Source: Gambelia wislizenii
Taxonomy: Eukaryota; Chordata; Lepidosauria; Squamata; Crotaphytidae
Assembly: GCA_030847615.1 (NCBI GenBank)
Contig: JAUMIR010000004.1
Coordinates: 233,658,501-233,722,500 of the forward strand
Direction of reading: 5' to 3'
DNA length: 64,000 nt
Positions 11,658 to 22,380 of the stretch are shown piece by piece (position 1 is the first letter of the stretch; every line of letters starts with the position of its first letter). Under the pieces are notes generated by a model. That model saw nothing but the letters and a program-made list of their open reading frames with translations, was not told where the DNA came from and did not search any database. A program made the translations under genes and the position numbers.

Positions 11658-13420
11658 CAGTTGTCCCTTCATATTTGCTCGGGTTTGGTTCCAGGGACCC
11701 CCATGGATACCAAAATCTGTGAATACTCAAGTCCCATTATATGCTCTCTCGCTCTCTCTCTCTGGCTTTTCTTTGCAAACGAAGATTCAGGAAGGACTCA
11801 TCCCGTGCTTTCTGCAAGTGCGCTGATGACTAAAAAGGCCAATCCGAGATAAACAAGTCCAGTTGCAGAAAGCACAGCAGAAGGTCTCCTTGGGTGATGT
11901 TTCTGGGTTGTGATTCTTTCTGCGTTGTCATTTCTCTTCAAGACTTGTTCGGCTTTAGTTCTCAAATAAGGCTGCAGCATTGTGGATAGTTCGTCTCCAT
12001 GCCTCCCAATGTGAGTTCAGAGTGGACCACTGTTGGTGATCAATTTAGCCGAGCCTGAGATGTTGTTTCAGGGAGTCCTTGTATCACTTTTTTGGAGCGC
12101 CCCTCTTACGCTGACCTGTGGCGAGTTCACCATAGAGTACTATTTTTGGGAGGCGATGGTCCTCCATCCTAGAAACGTGCCCTGCCCAGCGCAGCTGTGT
12201 TCTCAATATCATGGCCTCAATGCTGGTGATCCCTGCTTGCTCAAGGACAGCAACATTCGCCACATAATCAGTCAAGTGTACATTTAGGATTGTGCGTAAA
12301 CAGCACTGATGAAAGCATTTGAGGAGTCGTAAGTGGTGGCGATAGGTGACCCCTGTTTCAGACCCGTAAAGGAGAATAGACAGTACAATGGCTCTATACT
12401 GATTTTTGTGCTTCGCCTCAGGTATTTATTACTCCAGACTCTTTTGTGAAGTCTTCCAAATGCGCTATATGCCTTTGCTAATCTGTGATCGATCTCTTTG
12501 TCAATCTTGGCATCTGAGGAGATGATGCTTCCCAGGTAGGTGAACTGCTGAACGGACTTAAGCACAAACTTGCCAATGACAATGTGGGGATGGTGGTGTT
12601 CGTCCTGTGGTGCAGGCTGGTAAAGAACTTCCGTTTTCTTAAGGTTGACTTTCAGCCCAAACAGCTCTGCAGCTGTTGCGAAGCAGGATGTTAGGCACTG
12701 CAGAGCTGCTTCTGTGTGGGCAACAAAGGCAGCAGCATCAGCGAAGAGCAGCTCACAGACTAGATAGTTTAGAGTCTTTGTGCAAGCCCTCAGACGGCTT
12801 AAGTTAAACAAGCTACTATCAGTACAGTAACGTATATAGATGCCGTCTTCTTCTTCAAGCTCTGCCGTAGCCCTTTGGAGCATCATGTTGAAGAAGATTG
12901 TAAATAAAGTTGGCACAAGAACACAACCTTGCTTCACTCCATTGATTATTAGAAAGGGCTCTGAAAGAGCATCGCCATATCTGACTTGAGCACGATGGCC
13001 CTCGTGTAGCAAGATAATCATTTTAAGGAATTTGGGGGGACATCCTAGTCTTTCCAGCATCTGCCACAGACCTTTTCTACTCACCGTGTTGAAGGCTTTG
13101 GTGAGGTCGACAAATGTTACATAGAGACCCTTGTTCTGCTCTCTACATTTCTCTTGCAGTTGTCTAAGGACAAATACCATATCTGTAGTACTCCTATTGG
13201 CTCTGAAGCCACATTGGCTTTCAGGAAGAAGTTCTTCTGCAATGGCAGGAACTAATCTGTTCAGGAGTATCCTTGCAAGGATTTTTTCAGCATGGTGTCC
13301 CTTCTATAAGATGGCAAACTCAAGGTTTGATTTTTGGATTATTATTTATTTAAGAATATTTTCAAGCCTTGAATACTTAAATTCGTGGATACCAAATCCG
13401 TGGATATGGAGGGACAACTG
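11658..13420. mobile_element. TA-target inverted-repeat DNA element split by a LINE
   Basis: The left end CAGTTGTCCCTTCATATTTG and the complement of the right end, CAGTTGTCCCTCCATATCCA, form matching terminal repeats. TA lies on both outer sides (11656-11657 and 13421-13422), as expected for the Tc1/mariner-pogo class. The element's own sequence is only the outer parts, about 11658-11742 and 13298-13420. The middle is a LINE fragment. Other copies without the LINE are at 59154-59386 and 62077-62295. Confidence 0.82.
11743..13297 (-). mobile_element. Non-LTR retrotransposon (LINE) fragment with RT domain, decayed
   Basis: The minus strand encodes a reverse transcriptase: VDLTKAFNTVSRKGLW, the NGVKQGCVL turn, and then LLFADAAAFVAHTE, where the usual FADD has become FADA (catalytic Asp lost). 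It continues into KEIDHRLAKAYSAFGRL and the C-terminal tail SRMEDHRLPKIVLYGEL. There are frameshifts near 12280. The LINE 3' end is a (GA)n-type tail at 11743-11765. A GTCCC-type repeat at 11731 and 13298 may be its target duplication. I do not assign a clade; it is distinct from the CR1, L2 and L1 copies here. It is not a host gene. Confidence 0.85.
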
Positions 13421-13645
13421 TATGTGCTGTCTTGCCTCAAAGGAGTGCTCAAGAAGGCTTGCAACAAGTACTTCAACAGCACTAAAATTACAATTTAAAA
13501 TATAAAATCAATTTAAAACAACAGCAAAGAGAATAGAAGTGACCAAATATTGAAAAAGCTGAGAGAGTAAAACCTCAACACTGATAAAGGTAATTTTTAG
13601 TTCAACACTGACAAAGATAATCAAGTCAGTGCCAAATGGATATTA

Positions 13646-13793
13646 TTGTTGTTGTGTGCCTTCAAGTTGTTTTCAGCTTATGGCAGCCCTAAGGCAAACC
13701 TGTCATGGCATTTTCTTGGCAAGATCTGTTCAGAGGGGGTTTGCCTTTGCCTTCCTCTGAGTTTGACAGAATGTGACTTGCCTAAGGTCATTG
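13646..13793 (-). mobile_element. Sauria-type SINE, head missing
   Basis: Read on the minus strand, it ends with the Bov-B-like tail and (CAA)n. On the plus strand this appears as TTGTTGTTGTGTGCCTTCAA. The tRNA-like head is missing or too diverged to see. Confidence 0.8.
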
Positions 13794-14270
13794 CTTGATA
13801 CAAAATTCAACAGCATAATTATAGAAACCTATAATAAGCATAACTTCAACAAATGATAATAAATGTAATTATAGAAAAGGCTCTCTCACATTGGTTATCA
13901 CCTGCCTAACCTCTAAAGGTATAGAAACTGATAGCAGGGTCTGTGAAGGTAACTGAAGGTACAATGGGTTTAGACAGTCCTTCTGGCATGCTGCTCTATT
14001 ATCGCAGGATGGCAATGCAAAGCCATTCACAGGGGGAAAGTCTTAATAAGCCAGTATAAGAACTTCAAATTATAAAGAATCCTTTCAATATCCATGGTGA
14101 AATCAAACAAACCACTCTTTCATTCAGTATAATTTACCATTTTGCCCAAACCAGAAAGATATGCTTGGTAGCTTCTGTACAAGGCAAATACCAAGCCAGG
14201 TTTTGAAGCATACAAATAGTAATTCATTATGTTAAGATATTAAGAAAGATTTATAAAATCACTTCAAACA

Positions 14271-14842
14271 TCTATATATATAATTCTCTTGGGTATGTCA
14301 CCATTTCCAGTGTGCTGATTGGCTGCTTAGGGAACTGACCAACCAGTCACAGGTCTGTTGGACAGCCAATCAGCACACTGGGGGCTGGACCATGTAGATC
14401 TCAAACATGGTTTGGAGCTGGAGAGTGCGCAACATGGGGACGGATGTGGTGTGTGCATGTGTGTTCTGGAGTGCAGGGGGTGGGGTGGGAGGGGCAGAAC
14501 CAGTGGTGGGGGGCAGAACAAGTGGTGGGAGGGGCTGAATGAGTGGGGGGGGCAGAACAAGTGGTGGGAGGGGCAGAACGTGTGGTGGGGGGCAGAACAA
14601 GTGGTGGGAGGTGCTGAATGAGTGGGGGAGGAGCAGAATGAGTGGGGGGAGAGGAAGAACAAGTGGTGGGGGCAGAACGAGCAGGAGGAGGGGCAGAACG
14701 AGCAGGGGGTGGTGGCAGGGGCAAAATGAGTGGTGGTGGGGTGAGTTAAACCCACCAGCCTACCTCAAAGGGTTGTCATGAGGTCTCCTGGGCATTTGGG
14801 GGGGAGTTTTTTAATGGCGTATGGTATGCCAGGTCCAGCTAG
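14271..14842 (+). mobile_element. Non-autonomous Helitron
   Basis: It begins TCTATATATATAATTCTC directly after an A (14270) and ends CTAG directly before a T (14843), the A^T insertion site and TC...CTRR ends of Helitrons. A hairpin sits at 14815-14831 (7-bp stem including one G-T pair, 3-nt loop), seven bases before CTAG. This is the usual 3' terminal signal. There are no terminal inverted repeats and no target duplication, which also fits rolling-circle transposons. Inside are a 19-bp inverted repeat (14307-14325 with 14363-14381) and a G-rich minisatellite. No Rep/helicase is encoded. Lizards are known to harbour many Helitrons. Confidence 0.82.
14478..14742. repeat. G-rich minisatellite inside the Helitron
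   Basis: Degenerate units of about 20-30 bp are built on GGCAGAACAAGTGGTGGGAG. The plus strand has many runs of three or more G. The long Pro-rich or Gly-rich open frames on both strands here come from the repeat and are not genes. Confidence 0.85.
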
Positions 14843-16917
14843 TTACATTAAAAATATCATTTCAAATTACTGGAAATGCCACCTCAAATAGCTAGTTCTC
14901 CAAAGTGCTCCCAATTAACACCGTTGGCATTTAATGATACAAATAATGAATTCTAAAGCCATTGCTAAAAAAATGTAATGAATCAGATCAAATTCATTTT
15001 TTAATTAATTATTCCTATGTTCTAATATTAAGTCAAATTCAAACCATGGCTTATTATTCCTAACTTGTTCCAAAGCTGTTAATCAGAATATACAACATGG
15101 GAAATTTTGATTAAACTTTGAAGGGAGAAGCAAAAGGGATGCATGCATGGCTAAAAAGCCTGGTTTATTAATTATAAACTGTTTTCAAGCTGAGATCCAA
15201 ATCAACCAAACATGGTTAGTTGTAAAGCTGGCCTTTTAAATTTAGGACATTGACACAATTTTAACATTGGAAATATGATGCACTTCCTGTACAATATATG
15301 TGCTAACTAAACTACAATGAGTCTGCATAGACTGGCTATAAATTGGTATACACCCCAGCCATCCACCCTGATCATTGACAAATCTGGCATTCTAATCATG
15401 TTAGGCTCACAGATATCAGTCCTATTCTGCAAGTGATGCACATGAAGTGCAGACTCTCTCCCATTCTCTCAAGACCTTGCCTCTCTCTCTGTGTGAAGAC
15501 AGAGAAGGTCAATAAGCAGAGAATTTGGGGAGGTGGAGTAAATCTGCATAAAAAAGAGGTGTCTGGATATAAATGCACTTAACTCTATACTTTAAGAGTA
15601 TCAGGCTGTTTGTCTCCTAGGCTTTGTTAGCACCATTGGGTTGCTATCTCTCCAAAGTGCCGGTTGCAGCCACCTTCACATGGAATAGGATTGATCAGGT
15701 GATCTCCCAATAGAGCCCATGTGGCTTTGGTTGCTGCTCATCATTTTAATTTTGCCACAGTGCTTCTGATGCCATGTCAAAAGCATTGTGGCAGGAGTAA
15801 AATTGTTGGTGATAGCAGCAGCACTTGCCAGCTTGTTGGTAGCTGTTGCTGCTGCTGCTCCTCCTCTTCCTCTTTCTTGCTGCTATGGCACCATCAATGA
15901 GGGGAAGACTGCCACCAGAGGCATAAAAAGGCCAGGCAAAATCTGAAGCAACCCTTGACATTTGACACCAACACTGGCAACTTCCCCCAAAAAGGCACAG
16001 CACAAAGCCTAGAGACTTTTCATTCAAGACTGCTGACCACATGGTCCTCCCTCAATATTACTGGAGCTTATGCAAATATATTCAGCAACCACCATATATC
16101 ATTGGCACAATGTGTATTCAGTGGGTTGGACCCAGATTTAAGCATGTTTAAAGTAGAATTTACATTAATGGAATCTAAGTGACTAATTTACACATAATTG
16201 ATTTCAGGGGTTTTCCCCCTTGGTATAGCTGTATTTGGAGCTAAGCTGGTAAATGTGCATAAGAAAATAAAGGTGGTTGGGGCAAGATGACAGTTGTACT
16301 ACAAAATTCCACAGCAACTCTGTCCCCAGCCTCCTTAACTGCACATTTTTGGGAAATGTAGTCTTAAATTGAACAGCAGTATTGCCTCCATGTTCCAAGT
16401 TAGTTTGCATTCAAAAATAATTATTAAAAATCTCAGTGCAATATAGACCATTTCTGCCTTCTTTTTTAACATCTGTAAATATATTAAAGTTGATAGGTGT
16501 TGTGATAGATCATGCCTTTTAAATGAGATGAGACTTCCTGAGAGAATGGCAATGTGGCATTTATTTTCACTACATAATTACTTTGCATTGGCAAATCTGA
16601 TGACTCGAGTGGGTCTTCTGTCATTAATGTTTTCTGATTGGGTTACCCTTTGCTTCAGAAAATTGAAATAAGCTGATTTCTAGTCAGGATGATTCAAAAT
16701 GGGCAAGGAAGCCTTCTTTCTTTGCTTTTTCTCACATGCCCACTCATCCTTGTTTAGGGTGACAAACTTAATAATATATCATTAGATTCTCCACAACTGA
16801 AACATGAAATTCTAGCTATATGGGAATTCATCTAAAAATAGAACCATCTTGATTTCTGCACTTATATAAGAAGTCTCACTGATATCTGTTACAATTTTGC
16901 ATTTTATACACCCAGAG
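14843..16917. other. Unassigned intronic sequence
   Basis: No exon, RNA gene or clear repeat was recognised apart from a short trinucleotide-like GCTGCTGCTGCTCCTCC run near 15847. Confidence 0.3.
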
Positions 16918-17050
16918 CTCCTTCCACGATTGATTTGATTTAAATCAAATTTATATAAATCGTGATTTAAATCCCTTTTCCAGAGAACTCAGTTTTAATT
17001 ATTTAAATCACAGTTTAAATCACTATAAAGAGTAAGATTTGATTTAATCA
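16918..17050. repeat. Palindromic AT-rich repeat built on GATTTAAATC
   Basis: GATTTAAATC-type palindromes occur at least four times within 130 bp, in both perfect and shifted forms. This looks like a dispersed inverted-repeat element rather than chance AT richness. The family was not identified. Confidence 0.5.
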
Positions 17051-17758
17051 TCATTTTTTAGTAGAAGGCTGTTGTTATTTAATATAATCTTAATAGACAT
17101 TCAAAGATGGAGTAGAAGGCTGTACAGTACCAGTACCAGTAGAAGGCTGGTACAAACTAAGTAATTGTTTTGAATTGTTTTAAGATTTTTTCCAGTTCAT
17201 TTCAAAATGGGATCCCTTGCATCTATACCCACTGAAATTAATGGATTTAAGCTTGCCTAATGCAGCATAGGACCGCATTACACTGAGTGGTTAGCCTCTC
17301 ATGTACTTAATGTACTTAATGTACCTAAATCTTGTCTTGATTCTTTCTCACATGTGAAAATTCTCTCCATTATTTGATTATTTTTCACACTTGGTGAAAA
17401 ATTTCTTTGTGGAACATTTTGCACATTTAATTTTGTGCAAAATACTCTTTTCCCCCAAATTACAATATTTTCTACAAATATTCTACAAAAATATTTTTGT
17501 GCAACAACATTGTTGTTTGCATAAACAACATTTTTGTGCAACAGTCCTGAAATATCAAATATCACTAAATAACATGCAAAAGTCTCATAACGTCTCAAGG
17601 TGTGTTAAGACACTCTTCCTTCCAGAGGGCAAGAAAAATGTCTGAATATTCTTAACGTATGTTTAATGTACAGAAGCATTCTGATCACCACCACTGTAAG
17701 TTATGACAACAACACAAGCCTTGTTGATATACTTGTGAAGTTAACTCAGTACAATCAA

Positions 17759-17975
17759 GTTTGTTGTTGTGTGCCTTTGAGTCATTGTCGAATTATGACA
17801 ACCCTAAGGCAAACCTATCATGGTATTTTCCTAGCAAGATTTGGTCAGAGGAGGTTTGCCATTGCCTTCCTCCAAAGCTAAGATAGATTGACTTGACCAA
17901 GATCACCAAGTGGGTTTTCCACGGCCTAGTGGGATTTTACAGAATCCTAGTCTAACACTCAAACCACTACACAAG
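17759..17975 (-). mobile_element. Sauria-type SINE
   Basis: The complementary strand carries tRNA-like head sequence (seen on plus as CAAACCACTACAC near 17963), body and (CAA)n tail (plus TTGTTGTTGTGTGCC at about 17761). Moderately diverged. Confidence 0.82.
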
Positions 17976-18130
17976 TACTTACATGCAATATGAGATCAAT
18001 CTTCATTGGCTCAAGGGAAAGGAAGAGCTGAACATACAAAGTCACCAAAAACCTGGGTTCTGCAAGAGGTATGTATATGTGTATTCCTGCAAAAACAACC
18101 AACCTTAACTGCCAGAAGAAATGCTATTAC

Positions 18131-18290
18131 CTGCACCACTGGGTGTCCTCCAGCAGATGCTTTGACAGCCCCCCGACTCCCTTCCGTCTCATAATGGGCT
18201 CTGTGGTGGGACTTAGGCTGCACTTCAATCCGAAGTTCATAAGGTCCTGAGTGAGATGGCAACTGCCAGTCCAGAGCAGGCAAGGATGGG
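18131..18290 (-). CDS. NFATC1: NFATC1 exon: start of the Rel-homology DNA-binding domain
   Basis: This 160-nt exon encodes the N-terminal edge of the Rel-homology region of NFATc1, the calcium/calcineurin-controlled transcription factor. The visible blocks are [20 protein letters not shown] and then [15 protein letters not shown], the DNA-recognition loop that contacts the GGAAA core. The exon is preceded by TTACAG and followed by GTAATA. It starts with one base completing the Ser codon left in phase 2 by the previous exon and ends in phase 0 after a Gln, as in other vertebrate NFATC1 genes. In the P2 isoform it covers about residues 404-457. It is essentially identical to the mammalian protein. 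The next exon (LHGYLE-type sequence) was not found to its left. Confidence 0.97.
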
Positions 18291-19184
18291 CTGTAATGGA
18301 CAACAACAGGGATTAAATATTAACGTCAAGCCTACCATAATAAACCACAAGAATCTGGCACTATTACTTTGGAGGCCACTTTTAGCAGTTCATCCTTCAC
18401 CATCTTACATTTAAAATTTCATCAATGCAGATAATGGTATGACATAAGTAATTTAAAAGGTAATGGTTATTTTATGAAGATTTATGGATGCCAGAAATTT
18501 GATCAGCCACATGCTATCAGATGCTTAAACAAAATGGAAAACATTTTAAGCTTCGTTTTAAAAAATACAAAATAAATGAAATACACTTAATGCTGTAACC
18601 CATTAATCAGAAAAGACAAACGTGGATTGTAAGAGATGTGGTAAAAAAAAAAACTGTAAAAGCGTGATGTTAAGATTGAAGTAGCCTTTGGGGAGTGTCA
18701 GTACTTCAGTTCCTTCCATTTACATTCATCCAGTTTCATCTTCTGGTCAAGCATTAGCAACAACAACAAAATTAATTTATGGAGGGGTGAGAATTGTGCC
18801 AGTTTTATTTTTTTGATAAATTATTTCCAAAATGTGCACATTTATTCATAAAGTTGACAGAAAATTCAGAAGAGTTGCTGAGAGATCTGCCTATCTGGGT
18901 AGAAGATTTTGAGCGCTTAGCGCTTAAAGGTCTCCCTTTGATTGACTAGATATAGAACAATGTTTGGGTGCTGAATTAAGTGTCAGAATAAATAATACTG
19001 TTGCTGACTTTTTAAAAAGTTGGGTTGGGCTGTGGAGCAATATCTGCAGGAGAAGAAAGCCTGCCTCCCTTCCATGCTCACACCCTTTCTGGGAGAATGG
19101 ATAGGGTTGGAAGCAGCACCTGAGAATTTGAGGCCTATCCCAGACTTGTTTTTTAAAATGGGCCATTTCTGGGGAGCAGTCTTC
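18291..19184. other. NFATC1 intron, unassigned
   Basis: No repeat or exon was recognised in this part of the 21.4 kb intron. Confidence 0.35.
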
Positions 19185-19751
19185 TTCTTCTTATTATTAT
19201 TATTATATTCATTTCTATCCTACCTTTCTCCCACCAATGAGACTCAAGTCAGCTAACAACATAATTATAAAAACAATACAGGCTATAAACAGTACAAAGT
19301 TAAAATCACATTATAAATATAAAATATGAAAATACAGTAAATTAAACAATTTATGAGTTAAAAACATTACAGTAAAAATTAAAATATATTTTTTAAAAAA
19401 CCTTTAAATTTTTTAAAACCACACCGCACAGCCTTATTAGCCCAGCCTTTTTTGGTTCATAAAAACCTGGCAGCATAAAAAGGTCTTAACCTGCCACCAG
19501 AAGGAGAGCAGAGATGGGGCCATCCTCGCCTGTCTGAGGAGGGAGTTCAATAGTCTGGGAGCAGCCACTGAGAAAGCCTTCTCCCTTGTTCCCACCAAAC
19601 ATGCCTGAGAAGGTGGTGGGACAGAGAGAAAGGCTTCTCAGATGATCTTAAAGCTCTACTGGGCTCATACAGGGAGATGTGGTCCTTCAGATAACCTGGA
19701 CCCATGCTGTATAGGGCTGTATAGGTCAAAACCAGTGCTTTGAATTGTGCC
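19185..19751 (-). mobile_element. L2 LINE 3' fragment
   Basis: The minus strand encodes the L2 tail ([19 protein letters not shown], related to the FKALHGLGPTYLRD of the 49.7 kb copy). It runs into the 3' end and a (TAA)n tail, seen on plus as TTATTATTATTATTATA at 19189-19206. It stops abruptly at the RPS26 pseudogene. Confidence 0.8.
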
Positions 19752-20095
19752 TGAAGAAGGGAAGAAATTACAGCCGTGCCAAGAAGGGCCATGGGCACGT
19801 CCAGCCTAATCACCGTACCAACTGTGCCCACTGTGTCCCCAAGGATAAGGCTATTAAGAGGTTTGCCATCCAAAACTCTGTAGAGGCAGCTACAGTCCGA
19901 GACACCTCTCAAGCAAGCATCTTTGACTCATGTGTTGCCCGAGCTCTATATGAAGCTTCACTATTGTGTGAGCTGTGCCATCCACAGCAAGGCTGTGAGA
20001 TACCGCTCCTGTGAGGCCCGGAAGGACCATACTCCTCCACCTAGGTTTAGGACTACAGATGCTACACCAAGACCTCTCTCTCCCTTTCATGTATG
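19752..20095 (+). pseudogene. RPS26: RPS26 processed pseudogene (ribosomal protein eS26)
   Basis: Intronless sequence resembles ribosomal protein S26 over nearly its whole length. The first frame gives [20 protein letters not shown] then [18 protein letters not shown]. After a single-base frameshift near 19930 the second frame gives [20 protein letters not shown] and [13 protein letters not shown]. The zinc-binding Cys pairs are still visible. The first two codons are missing, the stop codon is not where it should be, and there is no poly(A) tail, so it is an old, dead retrocopy. It abuts an oppositely oriented L2 at 19751, inside the NFATC1 intron and antisense to that gene. Confidence 0.93.
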
Positions 20096-21660
20096 TGTGT
20101 GTGTGAAAGAGAAGACATTTAAAGTTTCCTCCCTTACTGATCACTCACTAGGGCATGAAGGGGAAAGGGGATTGGATGGCGGAGGCATCCAATGAGAGTG
20201 CAAGTTGGGTCATTAAACTGATGTAAATAATAAAGGCTATTGGTTGATAGGTTTATGCATGCTGGGAAGGGGAGGAAGTGCAACTCTTTTGAATTGATTT
20301 GAATTTGGGATGGAAAATGTGTGGCTACCAATACAGCTGGTGTCCGGTTTAGTTGAAGTAGGTGCGATGTTAACAGGGTGAATTCAGGGTCAGTCCTGGG
20401 AAGAATGCTGAGTATTGCAGCTGAATTATTTTGCTGGTGTAGACAACCTTATGAGAAACATCTGTTAACCGTGGGTGACTGTCAGGGACTTGACACTTGA
20501 AGGGTCTGTAGACTAATGTTGAAAGGTATTTCTATGCAGTGCTTTCAGCACAGAAAGACCGCAACACATGCACTTAATTACAGCAGGAGCAATAATGAAA
20601 TGTCAAAAGTTTCTAACCCAATTAAAAACCAGAATAAATTGTAATGTCTTCAAGACAGTATATAAAAGACATCAGGGAAGATGCAGAGCAAATGGGACGG
20701 GGAGAATGGGGCATTCCACAATTCAGGAGCCAGTACTGAAAAGGTCCTGTGTCTCATGGGAGCAGTATGAGCCTGTCTATAGTAGATCTTTATGAGAAGT
20801 CATGCTTATATGAGATGTGGCAATCCTGGTACTCAACTCCCAAGCCATTTAGAACTTGGTGTTGTCTAGACGATGAAAATACTCCTCATAGAATTCCTTT
20901 TGTCCCAACATGCTGTGAATGAGATTCTCAGTATTCAGAAGGAGGGGGGCCAAACACTCCATCTACTGTGTGGGAAAAGCCCTCACAGTTTTCCCTGAGG
21001 TTTTTTTTTAATACGGTGTGGGTTTGCACGTTATTGCACATCTGAACACTCAATTCAGGATGCTGCACATTCTTAGCAAGGGAAGAAGTGGAGAACAGAT
21101 TGGTTGGACGTGCACGGGCGGCGGGGGGGGGGGAGGCAGGCAGGCACACTGGCAAGGAAATGGCCAGAAGTGCCATTTTCAATTTTCTTATTATTGAGTG
21201 TATGCTTTTTTGCTGATCTGAGGCAACCAAAGAGCTTTTCATAAGTGGAATATCGCACTTGCGCACCTTTGATTGACAAATACAAAAAAAATAATAATCA
21301 TGCAGTGGCTACAAAACGTGTAGAGAGTAATAATGCGCTGTACTCTCAGCCACCATCTTGATTCGCACAGATGGCTGCGTGCGTACTTCAAACATGGGTA
21401 GCTTCACATACAATAGATTTTGCCAAAAGACTATGGAGGAAATTAGTGCTGATGTGAATTTGTGGTCATGTGCATCTATCTGCATGATATCTTCTCGTCT
21501 AGACAATCCCCTTAAATAGGTCAAAACCTTTATGACTTTACCATAGCTGGACCCTACTGCTTCTGCCCAGAAGTGCCAATGTTCTTGTTCTCTGTACCAC
21601 TGAACCTCAAATCTGAGTGTGCGCAAGATGCCCATTTTAGATGAAATGTTAGTGTGCAGA
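20096..21660. other. NFATC1 intron, unassigned
   Basis: A (GT)n patch lies at 20094-20104, directly after the pseudogene. A G-run sits at 21123-21133. No exon was recognised. Confidence 0.3.
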
Positions 21661-21888
21661 TGACCTAAATCCTCTAAAGGCACCAGATCACTTCTGATCT
21701 TGGAAGCTAACCACGGTCAGCCCAAGTCAATACTTGGATGGGAGACTGACAATGAATCTCAGGTGCTGTATGCTATATTTCATAGAAAGGAACTGACACC
21801 TCTGAATGTAACTTACCTAAGAAAACCCTATGAAATTCATGGGGTCGTCGTATGTTAATAGGTGACTTGAAGGTACACATACAGTGGA
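21661..21888 (+). mobile_element. 5S-rRNA-derived SINE with Bov-B-like tail
   Basis: About 21681-21775 resembles 5S rRNA: GATCTTGGAAGCTAACCACG (internal promoter A-box region) and then TACTTGGATGGGAGACTGAC (C-box), followed by GGTGCTGTATGC. After this comes a body with GGGGTCGTCGTATGTTAATA and GGTGACTTGAAGG, the Bov-B-like end shared with Sauria SINEs. It is a SINE rather than a 5S gene, because the body and tail follow and the 5' portion of 5S is missing or degraded. Confidence 0.82.
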
Positions 21889-21891
21889 CCC

Positions 21892-22100
21892 TTCCCATTA
21901 GCAGAGTTTCGGTTCTTCCCCACTCCCACCCTGCACTCCATGGATGGGGAAAATGTGGATACTCAAGCCCCATATTAAATTATGTATATTAATGCAATAA
22001 TGCATATTAGTGCATGTGCTGCCATTGAATAATATGGGCCGTGGCCATCTACAGATGCTCCAATCTGTGGATGGCTAGCCCACTGATACAGCAGACCCAC
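21892..22100. mobile_element. TA-target inverted-repeat element (MITE), probable
   Basis: It starts CAGTGGACCCTTCCC right after TA (21890-21891), with the internal motif ATACTCAAGCCCCATATTAA, both as in the family at 11658 and 59154. The right end is not clear; 22100 is a guess. It abuts the 3' end of the 5S-derived SINE. Confidence 0.5.
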
Positions 22101-22247
22101 AGCACACACAGACCAAAAATCTGCAGGCTGATTTTTTGTAACTACATATAAGGGATAGGTTTCTTTATATTTTTTTAACAATAAAGTTAAGAGTGTCATG
22201 ACTGCACTATTATCATTCCACATCACATAGGGCAGCCTGAAGTGAGA

Positions 22248-22380
22248 TCATAGAATCATCGAGTTGGAAGAGGCCACAAGGGCCATCCAGTCCAACCCAG
22301 CGCCCATGCAGGAATAAACAATCAAAGCATTCCCGACAGATGTCTGTCCATCCAGCCTCTGCTTAAAAACCTCCGAAGAA
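22248..22380 (-). mobile_element. CR1 LINE 3' fragment
   Basis: On plus it reads ATCATAGAATCATCGAGTTG then GGCCATCCAGTCCAACCC. This is the complement of a CR1 3' end with its terminal octamer-like repeats. Confidence 0.83.

Noticed and set aside
12284..13180. 298-codon minus-strand frame as a host gene
   Set aside because: It is LINE reverse transcriptase with the catalytic Asp pair damaged, nested in a DNA transposon, and repeated at 43338-44130.
14327..14781. Pro-rich and Gly-rich frames on both strands
   Set aside because: They are produced by the G-rich minisatellite in the Helitron. No start context, splice signals or known domain.
1..18130. Further NFATC1 exons (rest of the Rel-homology region) left of 18131
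   Set aside because: I looked for the LHGYLE/HAFYQVHRITGK-type exon and its splice sites on minus and did not find it. It probably lies outside the window.
21681..21775. A functional 5S rRNA gene
   Set aside because: Only the middle and 3' parts of 5S are kept, with many changes, and a SINE body and tail follow directly.
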